Assembly: GCA_050944435.1 (NCBI GenBank)
Contig: JBMNRB010000022.1
Location: 1-50,714, forward strand
Direction: 5' to 3'
DNA length: 50,714 bases
Source of the DNA: Ruminococcus_G sp050944435
GTDB lineage: Bacteria > Bacillota > Clostridia > Lachnospirales > Lachnospiraceae
Positions 35,368 to 43,869 of this stretch are shown here, in pieces. Numbering within the stretch: the first letter of the stretch is position 1; the number at the start of each line of letters is the position of its first letter. The notes below the pieces were generated by a model, which saw only the letters and a list, made by a program, of their open reading frames with translations, did not search any database and was not told the DNA's origin. A program made the translations under genes and the position numbers.

Positions 35368-36189
35368 ATGAAAATAGATAATCAGGCACCCATCGGCGTA
35401 TTTGATTCCGGAGTAGGGGGACTTACGGTTGCCCGGGAGATTATGCGGAACCTTCCGGGAGAAAGAATCGTTTATTTCGGAGATACCGCCCGTGTGCCTT
35501 ACGGAAGTAAATCCAGGCAGACGATTATCCGATATTCCCGGCAGATCGTTCGTTTTCTGCGGACCCAGGGGGTAAAGGCAATTGTAGTCGCCTGCAATAC
35601 GGCCAGTGCACTGGCTTTGGAAGACATTGAGCACGAGATTGACATACCGATTATCGGCGTGATGAAACCGGGTGCCAGAGCGGCGGCAGCCGCGACGAAA
35701 AACGGAAGAATCGGCGTCATCGGGACAGAAAGCACCATCAGAAGCGGGATGTATCCCAGGTTTATCAAGGCCATCGATCCTGAAATTGCTGTTCTGGGGA
35801 AGGCCTGTCCCCTTTTCGTTCCCCTGGTGGAAGAGGGGTGGCTGAAAGATTCCGTTACAGACGAGGTGGCCAGACGATATCTGAATGAACTGACCAGGGA
35901 AAATATTGACGTTCTGATTTTGGGATGTACCCATTATCCGCTGCTGCGCAGCACGGTGAAAAAGGTTGTGGGCGACAGTGTTGAGCTGGTAAACCCTGCA
36001 TATGAAACCGCCCAGGAACTGAAGCGTCTGCTGGAGGGCAAGAATCTTTTGAATCCCGGTATGATACGGGAAGAGTTTCCTTACCGTTTTTATGTCAGTG
36101 ACGCGGCGGAAAAATTCAAGCAGTTTGCCAACTCCATACTGCCTTACGATGTCAGGGTAACACAGCAGATAAATATAGAAGAATACTAG
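35368..36189 (+). CDS. murI: Glutamate racemase
   Basis: It makes D-glutamate for peptidoglycan. The protein has 273 residues. The motifs IGVFDSGVGGLTV, VYFGDTARVPYG, VACNTASA (first catalytic Cys) and LGCTHYPLL (second catalytic Cys) are all intact. It precedes a DUF1934 gene by 11 bases. The start ATG at 35368 has GTGGAG upstream. Confidence 0.96.
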   Translation: MKIDNQAPIGVFDSGVGGLTVAREIMRNLPGERIVYFGDTARVPYGSKSRQTIIRYSRQIVRFLRTQGVKAIVVACNTASALALEDIEHEIDIPIIGVMKPGARAAAAATKNGRIGVIGTESTIRSGMYPRFIKAIDPEIAVLGKACPLFVPLVEEGWLKDSVTDEVARRYLNELTRENIDVLILGCTHYPLLRSTVKKVVGDSVELVNPAYETAQELKRLLEGKNLLNPGMIREEFPYRFYVSDAAEKFKQFANSILPYDVRVTQQINIEEY

Positions 36190-36200
36190 AAAGGTGCAGT

Positions 36201-36656
36201 ATGACAAAGGATGTTTTGATCAGTATCCGCGGACTTCAGTTTTTCAGCGGCGACAGCGCAGAGGAAGAGGCGGATCCGGTGGAAGTGATTACAGTGGGAG
36301 AGCATTATCTGAGAAACGGCCACCACTATATCCGGTATGATGAAATGTTTGAAGGGTTTGCCGATCATGCGCAGAACCTGGTAAAGATAGCCGATCATGT
36401 ACTGGAGGTCAGAAAAAAAGGCGTAATCAACGTACATATGGTGTTTGAAGAGAATAAGAAAAATATAGCTTATTACACGACGCCTTTTGGAACGATGCAG
36501 ATGGGAATTGCGGCCACTCATGTGAAAGTCAGAGAGGAAACGGACAATATTGATGTCAGAATTGAGTATGCTCTGGAAATTAACGAAGAACATGTGGGAG
36601 ACTGTTGTCTGGAAATGAATATTCATTCAAAAGGAACAGGGGATCTGGCATTGTAG
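36201..36656 (+). CDS. DUF1934 (YwiB-like) beta-barrel protein
   Basis: A 151-residue cytoplasmic protein of the DUF1934 family, a calycin-like beta barrel by family knowledge. Strand motifs include DVLISIRGLQ, YYTTPFGTMQMGI and IEYALEIN. The function is unknown. In Firmicutes it often sits near cell-wall or tRNA genes. Here it follows murI with AAAGGTG upstream, and the stop lies inside a terminator stem-loop. Confidence 0.85.
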   Translation: MTKDVLISIRGLQFFSGDSAEEEADPVEVITVGEHYLRNGHHYIRYDEMFEGFADHAQNLVKIADHVLEVRKKGVINVHMVFEENKKNIAYYTTPFGTMQMGIAATHVKVREETDNIDVRIEYALEINEEHVGDCCLEMNIHSKGTGDLAL

Positions 36657-36677
36657 CCGGAATCCCCTGTTCCTTTT
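36629..36677. terminator. Bidirectional terminator after the DUF1934 gene
   Basis: A perfect 16-bp stem, AAAAGGAACAGGGGAT with ATCCCCTGTTCCTTTT, across a 17-base loop. Its left arm lies in the end of the DUF1934 gene. Confidence 0.85.
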
Positions 36678-36692
36678 GCATTCTTTTAAAGA

Positions 36693-37142
36693 TTATTTGC
36701 CTGAAATTTTATTTGAGATCCGTTTGAAGAAACCGACCTTCTTCTGGGGCGCCTCCAGCGGGCCTCTGACTCCCCGTACTTCTACAATGTAGATGCCGCT
36801 TACCATTGCCTTTACTTCCTTTTTTACAGGAATCAGATCGAAAATCTTTTCATCGGCCACCAGGGTGGTGATTTTCGGTCCGATTTTTGCCTTGACGATG
36901 GGAAGCTTCGTGCGCCGCATCAGCCTGGGAGTCTGATCGATCACCATCTGAGGCAGACCGGATTGTTTGAGCGGCAGCCTTTTTTTATCTATTACCAGCA
37001 TAGATATCTGCTGTTTCGATGCCTGAATCTGCTCCTGCTGAGCATCCTGTCTTTTTTTAGCCTTTTTGCCCAGGAAGTACAGGACGACCAGAGCAATGAC
37101 GAGAACGATTAAAATAATCAATAAAACATGCCAAACCTGCAT
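36693..37142 (-). CDS. Single-pass membrane protein of unknown function
   Basis: A 149-residue protein, not recognised. One hydrophobic segment (about residues 4-23) is followed by a short basic stretch and a Gln-rich helix, then a strand-rich domain with many Val and Ile (about 45-130) and a Lys-rich tail. This order suggests an N-out or N-in anchor with a cytoplasmic body, because Lys and Arg follow the segment. The ATG at 37142 has GGAGGT upstream; a longer frame to 37205 lacks a site. It converges with the DUF1934 gene and diverges from the deacetylase genes. Confidence 0.65.
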   Translation of the reverse strand: MQVWHVLLIILIVLVIALVVLYFLGKKAKKRQDAQQEQIQASKQQISMLVIDKKRLPLKQSGLPQMVIDQTPRLMRRTKLPIVKAKIGPKITTLVADEKIFDLIPVKKEVKAMVSGIYIVEVRGVRGPLEAPQKKVGFFKRISNKISGK

Positions 37143-37254
37143 GGGGTACCTCCTTTTATCCTCTTTTTCCATAGCAATTGTATCATTCTTTGTTTTAAAA
37201 GGCAAATATAAATTTTTGCTGAATTCCTGAAAAAGTAATAGAAAAAGGGGAAAG

Positions 37255-37266
37255 ATATGCTATAAT
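37255..37266 (+). promoter_or_regulatory. Extended -10 promoter of the deacetylase-kinase operon
   Basis: ATATGCTATAAT carries the TGn extension before a perfect TATAAT (37261-37266), 31 bases before the first deacetylase gene. No good -35 box is visible, as is normal for this type. Confidence 0.6.
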
Positions 37267-37297
37267 GAAATAGAATATGTAGAATGAGGGAAGTGTT

Positions 37298-38773
37298 ATG
37301 TCAGAGAACCAAAGAAGAAATCTGAATCAGATGGATCCAGAGCAGAGAAGAAGGCTGGAAAGGATAAGAAAAGAACGCCGGCGCAGAAGACGCAGAAGAG
37401 CGCTGATGCTTCGCGCGGCCACTCTGGGAGTGCTGATCCTGATTCTGGCAGGCTGTATACTGGGAGTTACCTTTGGCGTGCGCAGCGGCATGTCGAAGAG
37501 GGCGGAAGAAAAAGCCAGAAAAGAGCAGGAAATACAGGAAGAAGAAGCGAAGAATCAGGAAAGACAGAATCTGATCAAAGAGGCGGAGCAGGCAGCGCTG
37601 GGCTATGATTATGATAAGTCCATTGAACTGCTGAAATCCATAGAAAATTATGATAAGGATGCTGATCTTATTGCCCAAATAGCCGAGTATGAAGCGGAAA
37701 AGTCCACGCTGACGGCGGCCAATATTGATCAGGTAACCCATGTTTTTTATCATTCCCTTGTGGTGGATCCGGATAAAGCGTTTACCGGAAACGACAGCGT
37801 TACAGCCGGATTCTGTCAGTGGATGACAACCGTAGACGAGTTTAACGCCATCACTCAGCAGATGTATGACAACGGCTACGTCCTGGTGAGTCTGAAGGAT
37901 CTGGTAAATGAAACGACGGATGAAGACGGCACGGTTCATTTTACCAAGGGAACGATCCTGCTTCCGGAGGGCAAGAAGCCCTTTGTACTCTCCCTGGACG
38001 ATCTGTCCTACTATCACAGTTATGACGGCAGGGGAATAGCCACCAAGATGATCATCGGGGAGGACGGAAAACCTACCTGTGAGTATATTCAGGATGACGG
38101 CACGACGGTGACAGGAGCTTACGACTGTATTCCGCTGATGGATGCTTTCCTTGAAGAACATCCCGACGCCTCCTATCACGGAGCCAAAGGTACGGTGGCG
38201 CTGACCGGGTATAATGGAATTCTGGGCTACCGGACGGACATCGCATACAAAACGAAGGAGAATCTGGCGGAGGATCAGGAGGCATATCTGGCTGCCAATC
38301 CGGATTTTGACTGGGATAAGGAAGTGGCAGAGGCGACGAAGGTAGCGGAGGCCATTAAAGAAGACGGCTGGGATTTTGCCAGTCACACCTGGGGCCACAT
38401 TAAAATCGGCGACGCCAGTATAGAGCATATTAAGGAAGATACGGAGAAATGGATGAATTATGTGTCGCCGCTGATCGGAGGCACGGACACCATTATTTTT
38501 GCCCATGGACAGGATCTGGCAGACTGGCACGATTACTCAGCGGACAATGAGAAATTCAATTATTTCAAGAGCCAGGGATTCAATTATTTCTGTAATGTGG
38601 ATTCTGCCCAGTATTTCCTGCAGATCCGGGATAATTACGTACGGCAGGGCCGCAGAAATCTGGATGGTTATCGTCTGTGGAATGATGTGCACGGAGAGAA
38701 AAACCGTACCAGCGATCTGTTTGACGCTGCTACGGTGCTGGATCCCAGACGGACGGATGTACCTGATTTATGA
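37298..38773 (+). CDS. Membrane-anchored polysaccharide deacetylase, first of two
   Basis: A 491-residue envelope protein. The N-terminus is extremely Arg-rich (about 20-35), then one membrane segment (about 42-62) and a charged helical stretch (about 65-150). A NodB-like deacetylase domain follows. The metal-binding motif 1 reads SLDDLSYY, with the Asp-Asp pair kept, and motif 2 is SHTWGH (His-x3-His). The third motif (Arg-Pro-Pro-Tyr in other enzymes) is not conserved; FAHGQDL stands in its place. Relatives deacetylate N-acetyl sugars of peptidoglycan or surface polymers. It precedes a paralogue by 17 bases. Confidence 0.85.
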   Translation: MSENQRRNLNQMDPEQRRRLERIRKERRRRRRRRALMLRAATLGVLILILAGCILGVTFGVRSGMSKRAEEKARKEQEIQEEEAKNQERQNLIKEAEQAALGYDYDKSIELLKSIENYDKDADLIAQIAEYEAEKSTLTAANIDQVTHVFYHSLVVDPDKAFTGNDSVTAGFCQWMTTVDEFNAITQQMYDNGYVLVSLKDLVNETTDEDGTVHFTKGTILLPEGKKPFVLSLDDLSYYHSYDGRGIATKMIIGEDGKPTCEYIQDDGTTVTGAYDCIPLMDAFLEEHPDASYHGAKGTVALTGYNGILGYRTDIAYKTKENLAEDQEAYLAANPDFDWDKEVAEATKVAEAIKEDGWDFASHTWGHIKIGDASIEHIKEDTEKWMNYVSPLIGGTDTIIFAHGQDLADWHDYSADNEKFNYFKSQGFNYFCNVDSAQYFLQIRDNYVRQGRRNLDGYRLWNDVHGEKNRTSDLFDAATVLDPRRTDVPDL

Positions 38774-38790
38774 TGAGCGGGTGAGTGGAT

Positions 38791-40284
38791 ATGGATGAAA
38801 AAGAAAAAAAAGAGAATAAGAGCACGAAAATGAGTGAAGAAGAACGGCGCCGAAGACTGGAACGCATGCGCCGGGAAAAAGCCAGACAGAGAAAACGAAA
38901 GGCCATGATGATGCGCGGCGCTTTGGCAGGCGGTCTGGTACTGGTGCTTGTCCTGGTTATTGCAGCGGTTGCGCTGGGGGTAAAAAAGGGAAAGCAGGAT
39001 AAGGCAGAGGCATTGGCCCAGCAGGAGCAGGCCCAGAGAGAAGAGGAAGAAAGGCAGAAACAGCTGGATGATAAGCTGGCGGAGGCACAGCGGCTGGCAG
39101 CCGGTTATGATTACGACGGCGCCATTGAACTTCTGCAGACTCTGGCAGAAGACGGGGAAAATGTCCAGGATAAAATCGATGAGTATGAGGCGGCCAAATC
39201 CACGCTGGTGGCGGCCGATGTGGAAACGATTCCCCATGTGTTCTTCCATATTCTTGTGGCGGATCCTTCCATCACCTGGAATCTTTCCGGTGAAGACGAA
39301 TATAAGGTTGCGGATTATAACCAGGTGATGACGACGATCGACGAATTCAAGGCAATTCTTCAGCAGATGTATGACAGAGGATATGTGCTGGTGAGTCTCC
39401 ATGATTTGGTGGAAGAGACGGAGAATGAGGAGGGCGAGACCGTATTTACCGAGGGCAAGATTATGCTTCCGGAGGGGAAAAAGCCCTTTGTGATGTCCCA
39501 GGATGATGTATGCTACTATTTTTATATGATCGGAGACGGCTATGCGTCGAAGATGGTAGTGGGAGAGGACGGAAGGCCCACCACGGAATATATCAATTCG
39601 GACGGGTCTACGGTTACCGGACCCTATGATCTGGTTCCCGTCTTAAACGAATTCATTGATCAGCATCCTGATTTTTCTTATAAAGGCGCCAAGGCAGTTC
39701 TGGCATTTACGGGATATAACGGAGTGCTGGGCTATCGTACAGATCCTGATCTGGCAAAGACGGCAGAAGAAGGAAATGAAAATGCGGAAGAATACGGAAC
39801 TTTTGATTATGAGGCGGAAATCGAGGCGGCCAAGCCGGTGGTTCAGGCGCTGAAAGACGACGGCTGGGAGCTGGCCAGCCACAGCTACGGTCATATCAGT
39901 TACGGCAGCAGCTTTGAAAAGGTAAAGGAAGATGCGGATAAATGGCAGGAGAGGGTGGCAAATGTGATCGGCCCCACGGATATCCTTATTTTCCCCTTTG
40001 GAACAGATATCGGAAGCTGGAACGAATATGCTGAGGATAATCAGACGTATCAGTATCTTCATGACCAGGGATTCCGCTTTTTCTGCAACGTGGATTCCAA
40101 TCCCTACTGGGTTCAGATAAGAGAAGATTACGTGCGGCAGGGCCGCAGAAATCTGGACGGCTACCGGATGTATCAGGATCTGTATAACGGAGCCGATAAA
40201 CTGTCGGATCTGTTTGATGTTTCACAGGTATTTGATCAGAACCGTCCGGAGACAGGACTGCAGACCTGGGACGGAGCAGAATAA
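38791..40284 (+). CDS. Membrane-anchored polysaccharide deacetylase, second of two
   Basis: A 497-residue paralogue with the same layout: an Arg/Lys-rich N-terminus, a membrane segment (about 46-64), a coiled Glu/Gln-rich stretch (about 65-105) and a NodB-like domain. Motif 1 reads MSQDDVCYY, with Gln where many enzymes have Phe or Leu but the Asp-Asp pair kept. Motif 2 is SHSYGH, and FPFGTDI stands at motif 3. The ATG at 38791 is uncertain because the upstream GGGTGAG is weak, and a GTG at 38785 is in frame. The kinase gene follows by 25 bases. Confidence 0.83.
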   Translation: MDEKEKKENKSTKMSEEERRRRLERMRREKARQRKRKAMMMRGALAGGLVLVLVLVIAAVALGVKKGKQDKAEALAQQEQAQREEEERQKQLDDKLAEAQRLAAGYDYDGAIELLQTLAEDGENVQDKIDEYEAAKSTLVAADVETIPHVFFHILVADPSITWNLSGEDEYKVADYNQVMTTIDEFKAILQQMYDRGYVLVSLHDLVEETENEEGETVFTEGKIMLPEGKKPFVMSQDDVCYYFYMIGDGYASKMVVGEDGRPTTEYINSDGSTVTGPYDLVPVLNEFIDQHPDFSYKGAKAVLAFTGYNGVLGYRTDPDLAKTAEEGNENAEEYGTFDYEAEIEAAKPVVQALKDDGWELASHSYGHISYGSSFEKVKEDADKWQERVANVIGPTDILIFPFGTDIGSWNEYAEDNQTYQYLHDQGFRFFCNVDSNPYWVQIREDYVRQGRRNLDGYRMYQDLYNGADKLSDLFDVSQVFDQNRPETGLQTWDGAE

Positions 40285-40309
40285 AAAATGAAAGATTTGG
40301 AGAGTATAT

Positions 40310-42577
40310 ATGGAAAAAAATGAAATTACACTCCCGTGGGAAGGATGGCGCCTGGAAGAGCTTCTTGGCAAAGGCGCGTACGGTGAAGTATACCGGATTT
40401 CACGGGAGCTTTACGGGACAGCTTCAAGTTCAGCAGTAAAGATCATTCACATACCGGCTGACAAAAGTGAAATTGACGAGTTAAAGGGAAACGGCTGGGA
40501 AGAGTCATCTATTCGGAACTATTTTGAAAAGATGGTAACTGAGCTGGTGAATGAAGCAGAGGTAATGGAGTCTTTAAAAGGCGCGCCCAATGTTGCGGTT
40601 ATTGAAGACTATGCGGTGGAAGAGCAGAAAGAAGAACTCGGCTGGACTTTATATATTCGTATGGAGCTGTTGAAAAATTTGAATCAGTATCGCGGAGAAC
40701 ATACGATGGACGTCCGGGAAGTCGTTAAAATGGCATGCGATATCTGCCGGGGACTGGAAGATTGTCAGAAAGAACATCTGGTTCATCGGGATATTAAGCC
40801 GTCCAACATCTTCGTATCAAAATTCGGCGATTTTAAAATCGGCGATTTTGGCATTGCCCGTCACATGGAGCAGGGGATGTCAGGCCTGTCCAGAAAAGGT
40901 ACTGTATCCTATATGGCGCCGGAAATTTACCGGGGAGAGTCCTATGACGCCACTGTGGATATTTACTCCCTGGGTCTTGTCATCTATCGTCTGCTGAATA
41001 AAGGGGCGCTGCCATTCCTGCCGGCAGACAGTCAGGAATTCAATGAAAGCGATTATCAAAAGGCGCTGAAGCGCCGGTTTTCGGGAGAGGAATTTCCGGA
41101 TCCTGTGGGCGGCGACACTGCCTTAGGGGATATTTTAAGGAAAGCCTGCCATATCAATCCGGAGCAGCGTTTCCAAAGCCCCTCTGATTTCCGGGAGGCA
41201 TTATTGGAATGGAGCCGCAGCAGCTCAGACGAGGTAAAAGAAAAAGAGGTCGCTGCGCCGGCAGAAGGGATGGAAGAGGCAGAGTATGAGACAGTACGGC
41301 AGCCTCACCTGGAACAGGATGAAGATGCTCAGGAGGAAGAGACAGTACAGCAGCCCAGTCCGGAAAAGGAGCATAAGGAAGTGGATCTTTCCGAGGAGGG
41401 GGATGCAGAAGAAAAGAAGGAGGAGCAGTCCTCTGGAAATAAAAAGAAAAAGGTTTGGGCGATTGCGGCGGCAGCGGCAGTTGTGGTTCTGATATGCATC
41501 GGAATTCTGGTGGTCAGAAAAGCTGCAGGCCAGCAGGGGGAAAACTCCGGGCAGGAGGAAACAGCCGCCCAGGAAGACAGCCAGGTACAGGATATGCCCT
41601 CTCTGGAGAACATCGATGTGGAAAAATGTGTAACCCTTCCCGAGTATAAGGGGATCACTGTGGAAAAGACAGTAACTCCGGTTACCGATGAAGATGTGGA
41701 TACCACGATTACCTACAATTTGTCCTATTATCCCATGGAGCTGACGGACGAGAACGCAAAGGTGGAAGAGGGCGATACGGTCAATATCGACTATACCGGT
41801 ACATTGGACGGCGAAGAATTTGAAGGCGGATCTGCAACGGATACGGATCTGATGATTGGTTCCGGACAGTTTATCGATGGATTTGAATCAGGTCTGGTGG
41901 GCCATATGAAGGGAGATACGGTGGAGCTGAATCTCACCTTCCCGGAGGATTATACGGAAGATCTGGCAGGGAAAGACGTAGTGTTTACGGTTACCATTAA
42001 TGCCATCAAACGGCCGCTGACTGAGATTACGGAAGAGTGGGTACAGGCAAATTCAGACTGTACCACCATAGAAGAATACAGGGAAAGCGTACGCAAGGAT
42101 CTGGAAGAGTATAACAATAACCTGGCGGAAGAGAATCTGCAGACCCAGGCCTGGCAGCAGGTAGTGGAAAGCGCCACCATCAATGAATATCCGGAGGAAC
42201 TGATGGAATATGGACGATCCGTATTTGAACAGCAGGTTACTGCCAATGCGGAAGCCGGCGGTCAGACGTTGGAGGAATATATGGAAGCTCAGGGCGTTAC
42301 CCAGGAAGAATACGATGAGCAGAAAGAAATGTACGGAGAGAATATTGTTGCTCAGATGCTGGTGATGAAGGCCATCGCCGATGCGGAGAATTTCACTGAG
42401 GAAGATGAAGAGTACCAGGAGATTCTGGATGCTTACCTCTCCCAGTATGGAATGGAAGAGGATGAATTCTATGAACAGAATGGGCGGCAGAACGTATACC
42501 AGAGTATTATGCTTCAGAGAGTCTGCCAGTTGATTATGGAAGAAGCCAATGTACAGGAAGTGGAAGCGGAATCCTGA
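40310..42577 (+). CDS. Ser/Thr kinase with extracytoplasmic trigger-factor-like PPIase/chaperone domain
   Basis: A 755-residue single-pass protein. The cytoplasmic kinase domain (about 1-300) is complete: GKGAYGEVY loop, Lys44, HRD with Asp161 (VHRDIKPSN), DFG with Asp179, and the MAPE motif. An acidic linker (about 305-375) leads to one membrane segment (about 382-403). The outer part begins with LPEYKGITVEKTVTPVTDED, as in trigger factor after its ribosome-binding domain. An FKBP-type PPIase domain (about 485-570; VNIDYTGTLDGEEFEGG, GSGQFIDGFESGLVGHMKGD) and a helical region like the trigger factor C-terminus (about 571-750) follow. Related bacterial kinases usually carry PASTA repeats there. 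I do not know this fusion from the literature. Third gene after the two deacetylases, GGAGAG upstream of the ATG. Confidence 0.88.
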   Translation: MEKNEITLPWEGWRLEELLGKGAYGEVYRISRELYGTASSSAVKIIHIPADKSEIDELKGNGWEESSIRNYFEKMVTELVNEAEVMESLKGAPNVAVIEDYAVEEQKEELGWTLYIRMELLKNLNQYRGEHTMDVREVVKMACDICRGLEDCQKEHLVHRDIKPSNIFVSKFGDFKIGDFGIARHMEQGMSGLSRKGTVSYMAPEIYRGESYDATVDIYSLGLVIYRLLNKGALPFLPADSQEFNESDYQKALKRRFSGEEFPDPVGGDTALGDILRKACHINPEQRFQSPSDFREALLEWSRSSSDEVKEKEVAAPAEGMEEAEYETVRQPHLEQDEDAQEEETVQQPSPEKEHKEVDLSEEGDAEEKKEEQSSGNKKKKVWAIAAAAAVVVLICIGILVVRKAAGQQGENSGQEETAAQEDSQVQDMPSLENIDVEKCVTLPEYKGITVEKTVTPVTDEDVDTTITYNLSYYPMELTDENAKVEEGDTVNIDYTGTLDGEEFEGGSATDTDLMIGSGQFIDGFESGLVGHMKGDTVELNLTFPEDYTEDLAGKDVVFTVTINAIKRPLTEITEEWVQANSDCTTIEEYRESVRKDLEEYNNNLAEENLQTQAWQQVVESATINEYPEELMEYGRSVFEQQVTANAEAGGQTLEEYMEAQGVTQEEYDEQKEMYGENIVAQMLVMKAIADAENFTEEDEEYQEILDAYLSQYGMEEDEFYEQNGRQNVYQSIMLQRVCQLIMEEANVQEVEAES

Positions 42578-42582
42578 CAGAA

Positions 42583-42622
42583 AAAGGACAGTCACACAAA
42601 TGTGTGCTGTCCTTTGTTTTTT
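42583..42622. terminator. Bidirectional terminator between the kinase and zinc peptidase genes
   Basis: AAAGGACAG with CTGTCCTTT, plus an inner CACACA/TGTGTG stem, followed by G and a run of T. The mirror strand also has T's, so it can end both convergent genes. Confidence 0.9.
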
Positions 42623-42626
42623 GGTG

Positions 42627-43328
42627 TCAGTCGTTTCGGCGGTTGCTCAGCAGTACCAGACGCAGCAGCTGCAAAATGGCGGCTGCGGCGCTTGCTACAT
42701 ATGTCAGAGCGGCGGCAGAAAGTACTTTCTTGGTCATGGAGAGCTCATTGCTCTGAAGCATTCCGGTTTCACCGAGAATTCTTAAAGCCCGGCCTGATGC
42801 ATTAAATTCCACCGGCAGTGTTACGATCTGGAATAAAACTGCCAGAGAAAAGGCCAGGATGCCCAGATTGATTAACAGTTGAGAACTCTGATTGTTAAAC
42901 AGAAATCCAAGAATAATCAAAGGCCATGCAATGGTGGAACCAAAGTTGGCGACGGGAACCAGAGCGCTTCGGAAACTTAAAGGCGCATATCCTCTGGCAT
43001 GCTGAATGGCATGGCCGCACTCATGGGCGGCTACACCGACGGCTGCCACTGAAGCAGACCCGTAAGTGGAGTCCGACAGACGCAGCACTTTTGAGCGGGG
43101 ATCGTAGTGATCCGTCAAGTTTCCGGAAATGTGCTCCACGCGGACGTCATGTATTCCCGAATAATAGAGAATACGCTGGGCGGCTTCGCAGCCGGTAAGA
43201 CCGGACGCGCTTCGGACACGCTGGTATCGGGCATAAGTAGAACGGACTCTGGCGGAAGCCAGAAGACACAAAACTGCACCGATAATAATCAGAATGTAAG
43301 TGGGATCAAAATAAAATGGATACAGCAT
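42627..43328 (-). CDS. Zinc metallopeptidase, YugP-like
   Basis: A 233-residue membrane protein of the Zn_peptidase_2 family. Hydrophobic segments lie at the N-terminus and at about residues 125-170. The active-site helix is AAHECGHAIQHA (HExxH-type, with His-Glu-Cys-Gly-His), and DHYDPRSKVLRLS precedes it. The physiological substrate is unknown. No clear sigma-A promoter was found, although a TATAAT lies on the minus strand about 58 bases upstream. Confidence 0.9.
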   Translation of the reverse strand: MLYPFYFDPTYILIIIGAVLCLLASARVRSTYARYQRVRSASGLTGCEAAQRILYYSGIHDVRVEHISGNLTDHYDPRSKVLRLSDSTYGSASVAAVGVAAHECGHAIQHARGYAPLSFRSALVPVANFGSTIAWPLIILGFLFNNQSSQLLINLGILAFSLAVLFQIVTLPVEFNASGRALRILGETGMLQSNELSMTKKVLSAAALTYVASAAAAILQLLRLVLLSNRRND

Positions 43329-43509
43329 ATGGAACCATCTCTCTTTCCTTTATGAATTATGGTACTTCTCAATCTGGTATCATTATATACTATCTGTTGC
43401 CAAAATCACAGCAGTTCATTCTTTTTTCATAATTTTCCGTCTGTCCTTCTCCTCCTTGCCATTTGCAGGGAAAGCAGGTAAAATGGAAAACAAAAAGGAG
43501 AGAGATTTC

Positions 43510-43866
43510 ATGGCAAATTTATTTTTAGAATATCCGCCCTGCAGTACGTGCAAAAAGGCAAGAAAATGGCTGGAAGAACATGACGTTTCTTTTAAGGCCC
43601 GTCATATTAAAGATGAAAATCCTACGTCAGAGGAATTAAAGCAATGGCATGAGAAGAGCGGTCTGCCGCTGAAGCGTTTTTTTAATACCAGCGGGTTAGT
43701 GTATAAAAATCTGTCGCTTAAAGACAAACTGCCCCAGATGACGGAAGAGGAGCAGTATCAGCTCCTGGCATCCGATGGAATGCTGGTAAAACGTCCGCTG
43801 GTAATCGGAGACGATTTTGTGCTGGTCGGTTTTAAAGAAAAAGAATGGGAAGAACATCTTCTTTGA
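43510..43866 (+). CDS. ArsC/Spx-family thioredoxin-fold protein
   Basis: A 118-residue protein of the arsenate reductase/Spx family. The N-terminal redox motif is Cys-x2-Cys (PCSTCKKARKWL), as in Spx and MgsR rather than the single-Cys ArsC of plasmid R773. The end (KRPLVIGDDFVLVGFKEKEWEEHL) is typical of the YffB/Spx-like branch. It may be a redox-sensing regulator or a reductase; the RPB-binding Gly of Spx cannot be judged by eye. The ATG at 43510 has AAAAGGAGA upstream; a longer frame from 43456 is unlikely. Confidence 0.85.
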   Translation: MANLFLEYPPCSTCKKARKWLEEHDVSFKARHIKDENPTSEELKQWHEKSGLPLKRFFNTSGLVYKNLSLKDKLPQMTEEEQYQLLASDGMLVKRPLVIGDDFVLVGFKEKEWEEHLL

Positions 43867-43869
43867 ACA

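Noticed and set aside
37301..38530. A 409-codon minus-strand frame in the first deacetylase gene, and similar long antisense frames at 28653-29816 and 18803-19741
   Set aside because: All lie opposite well-supported genes and lack start sites or recognisable domains.
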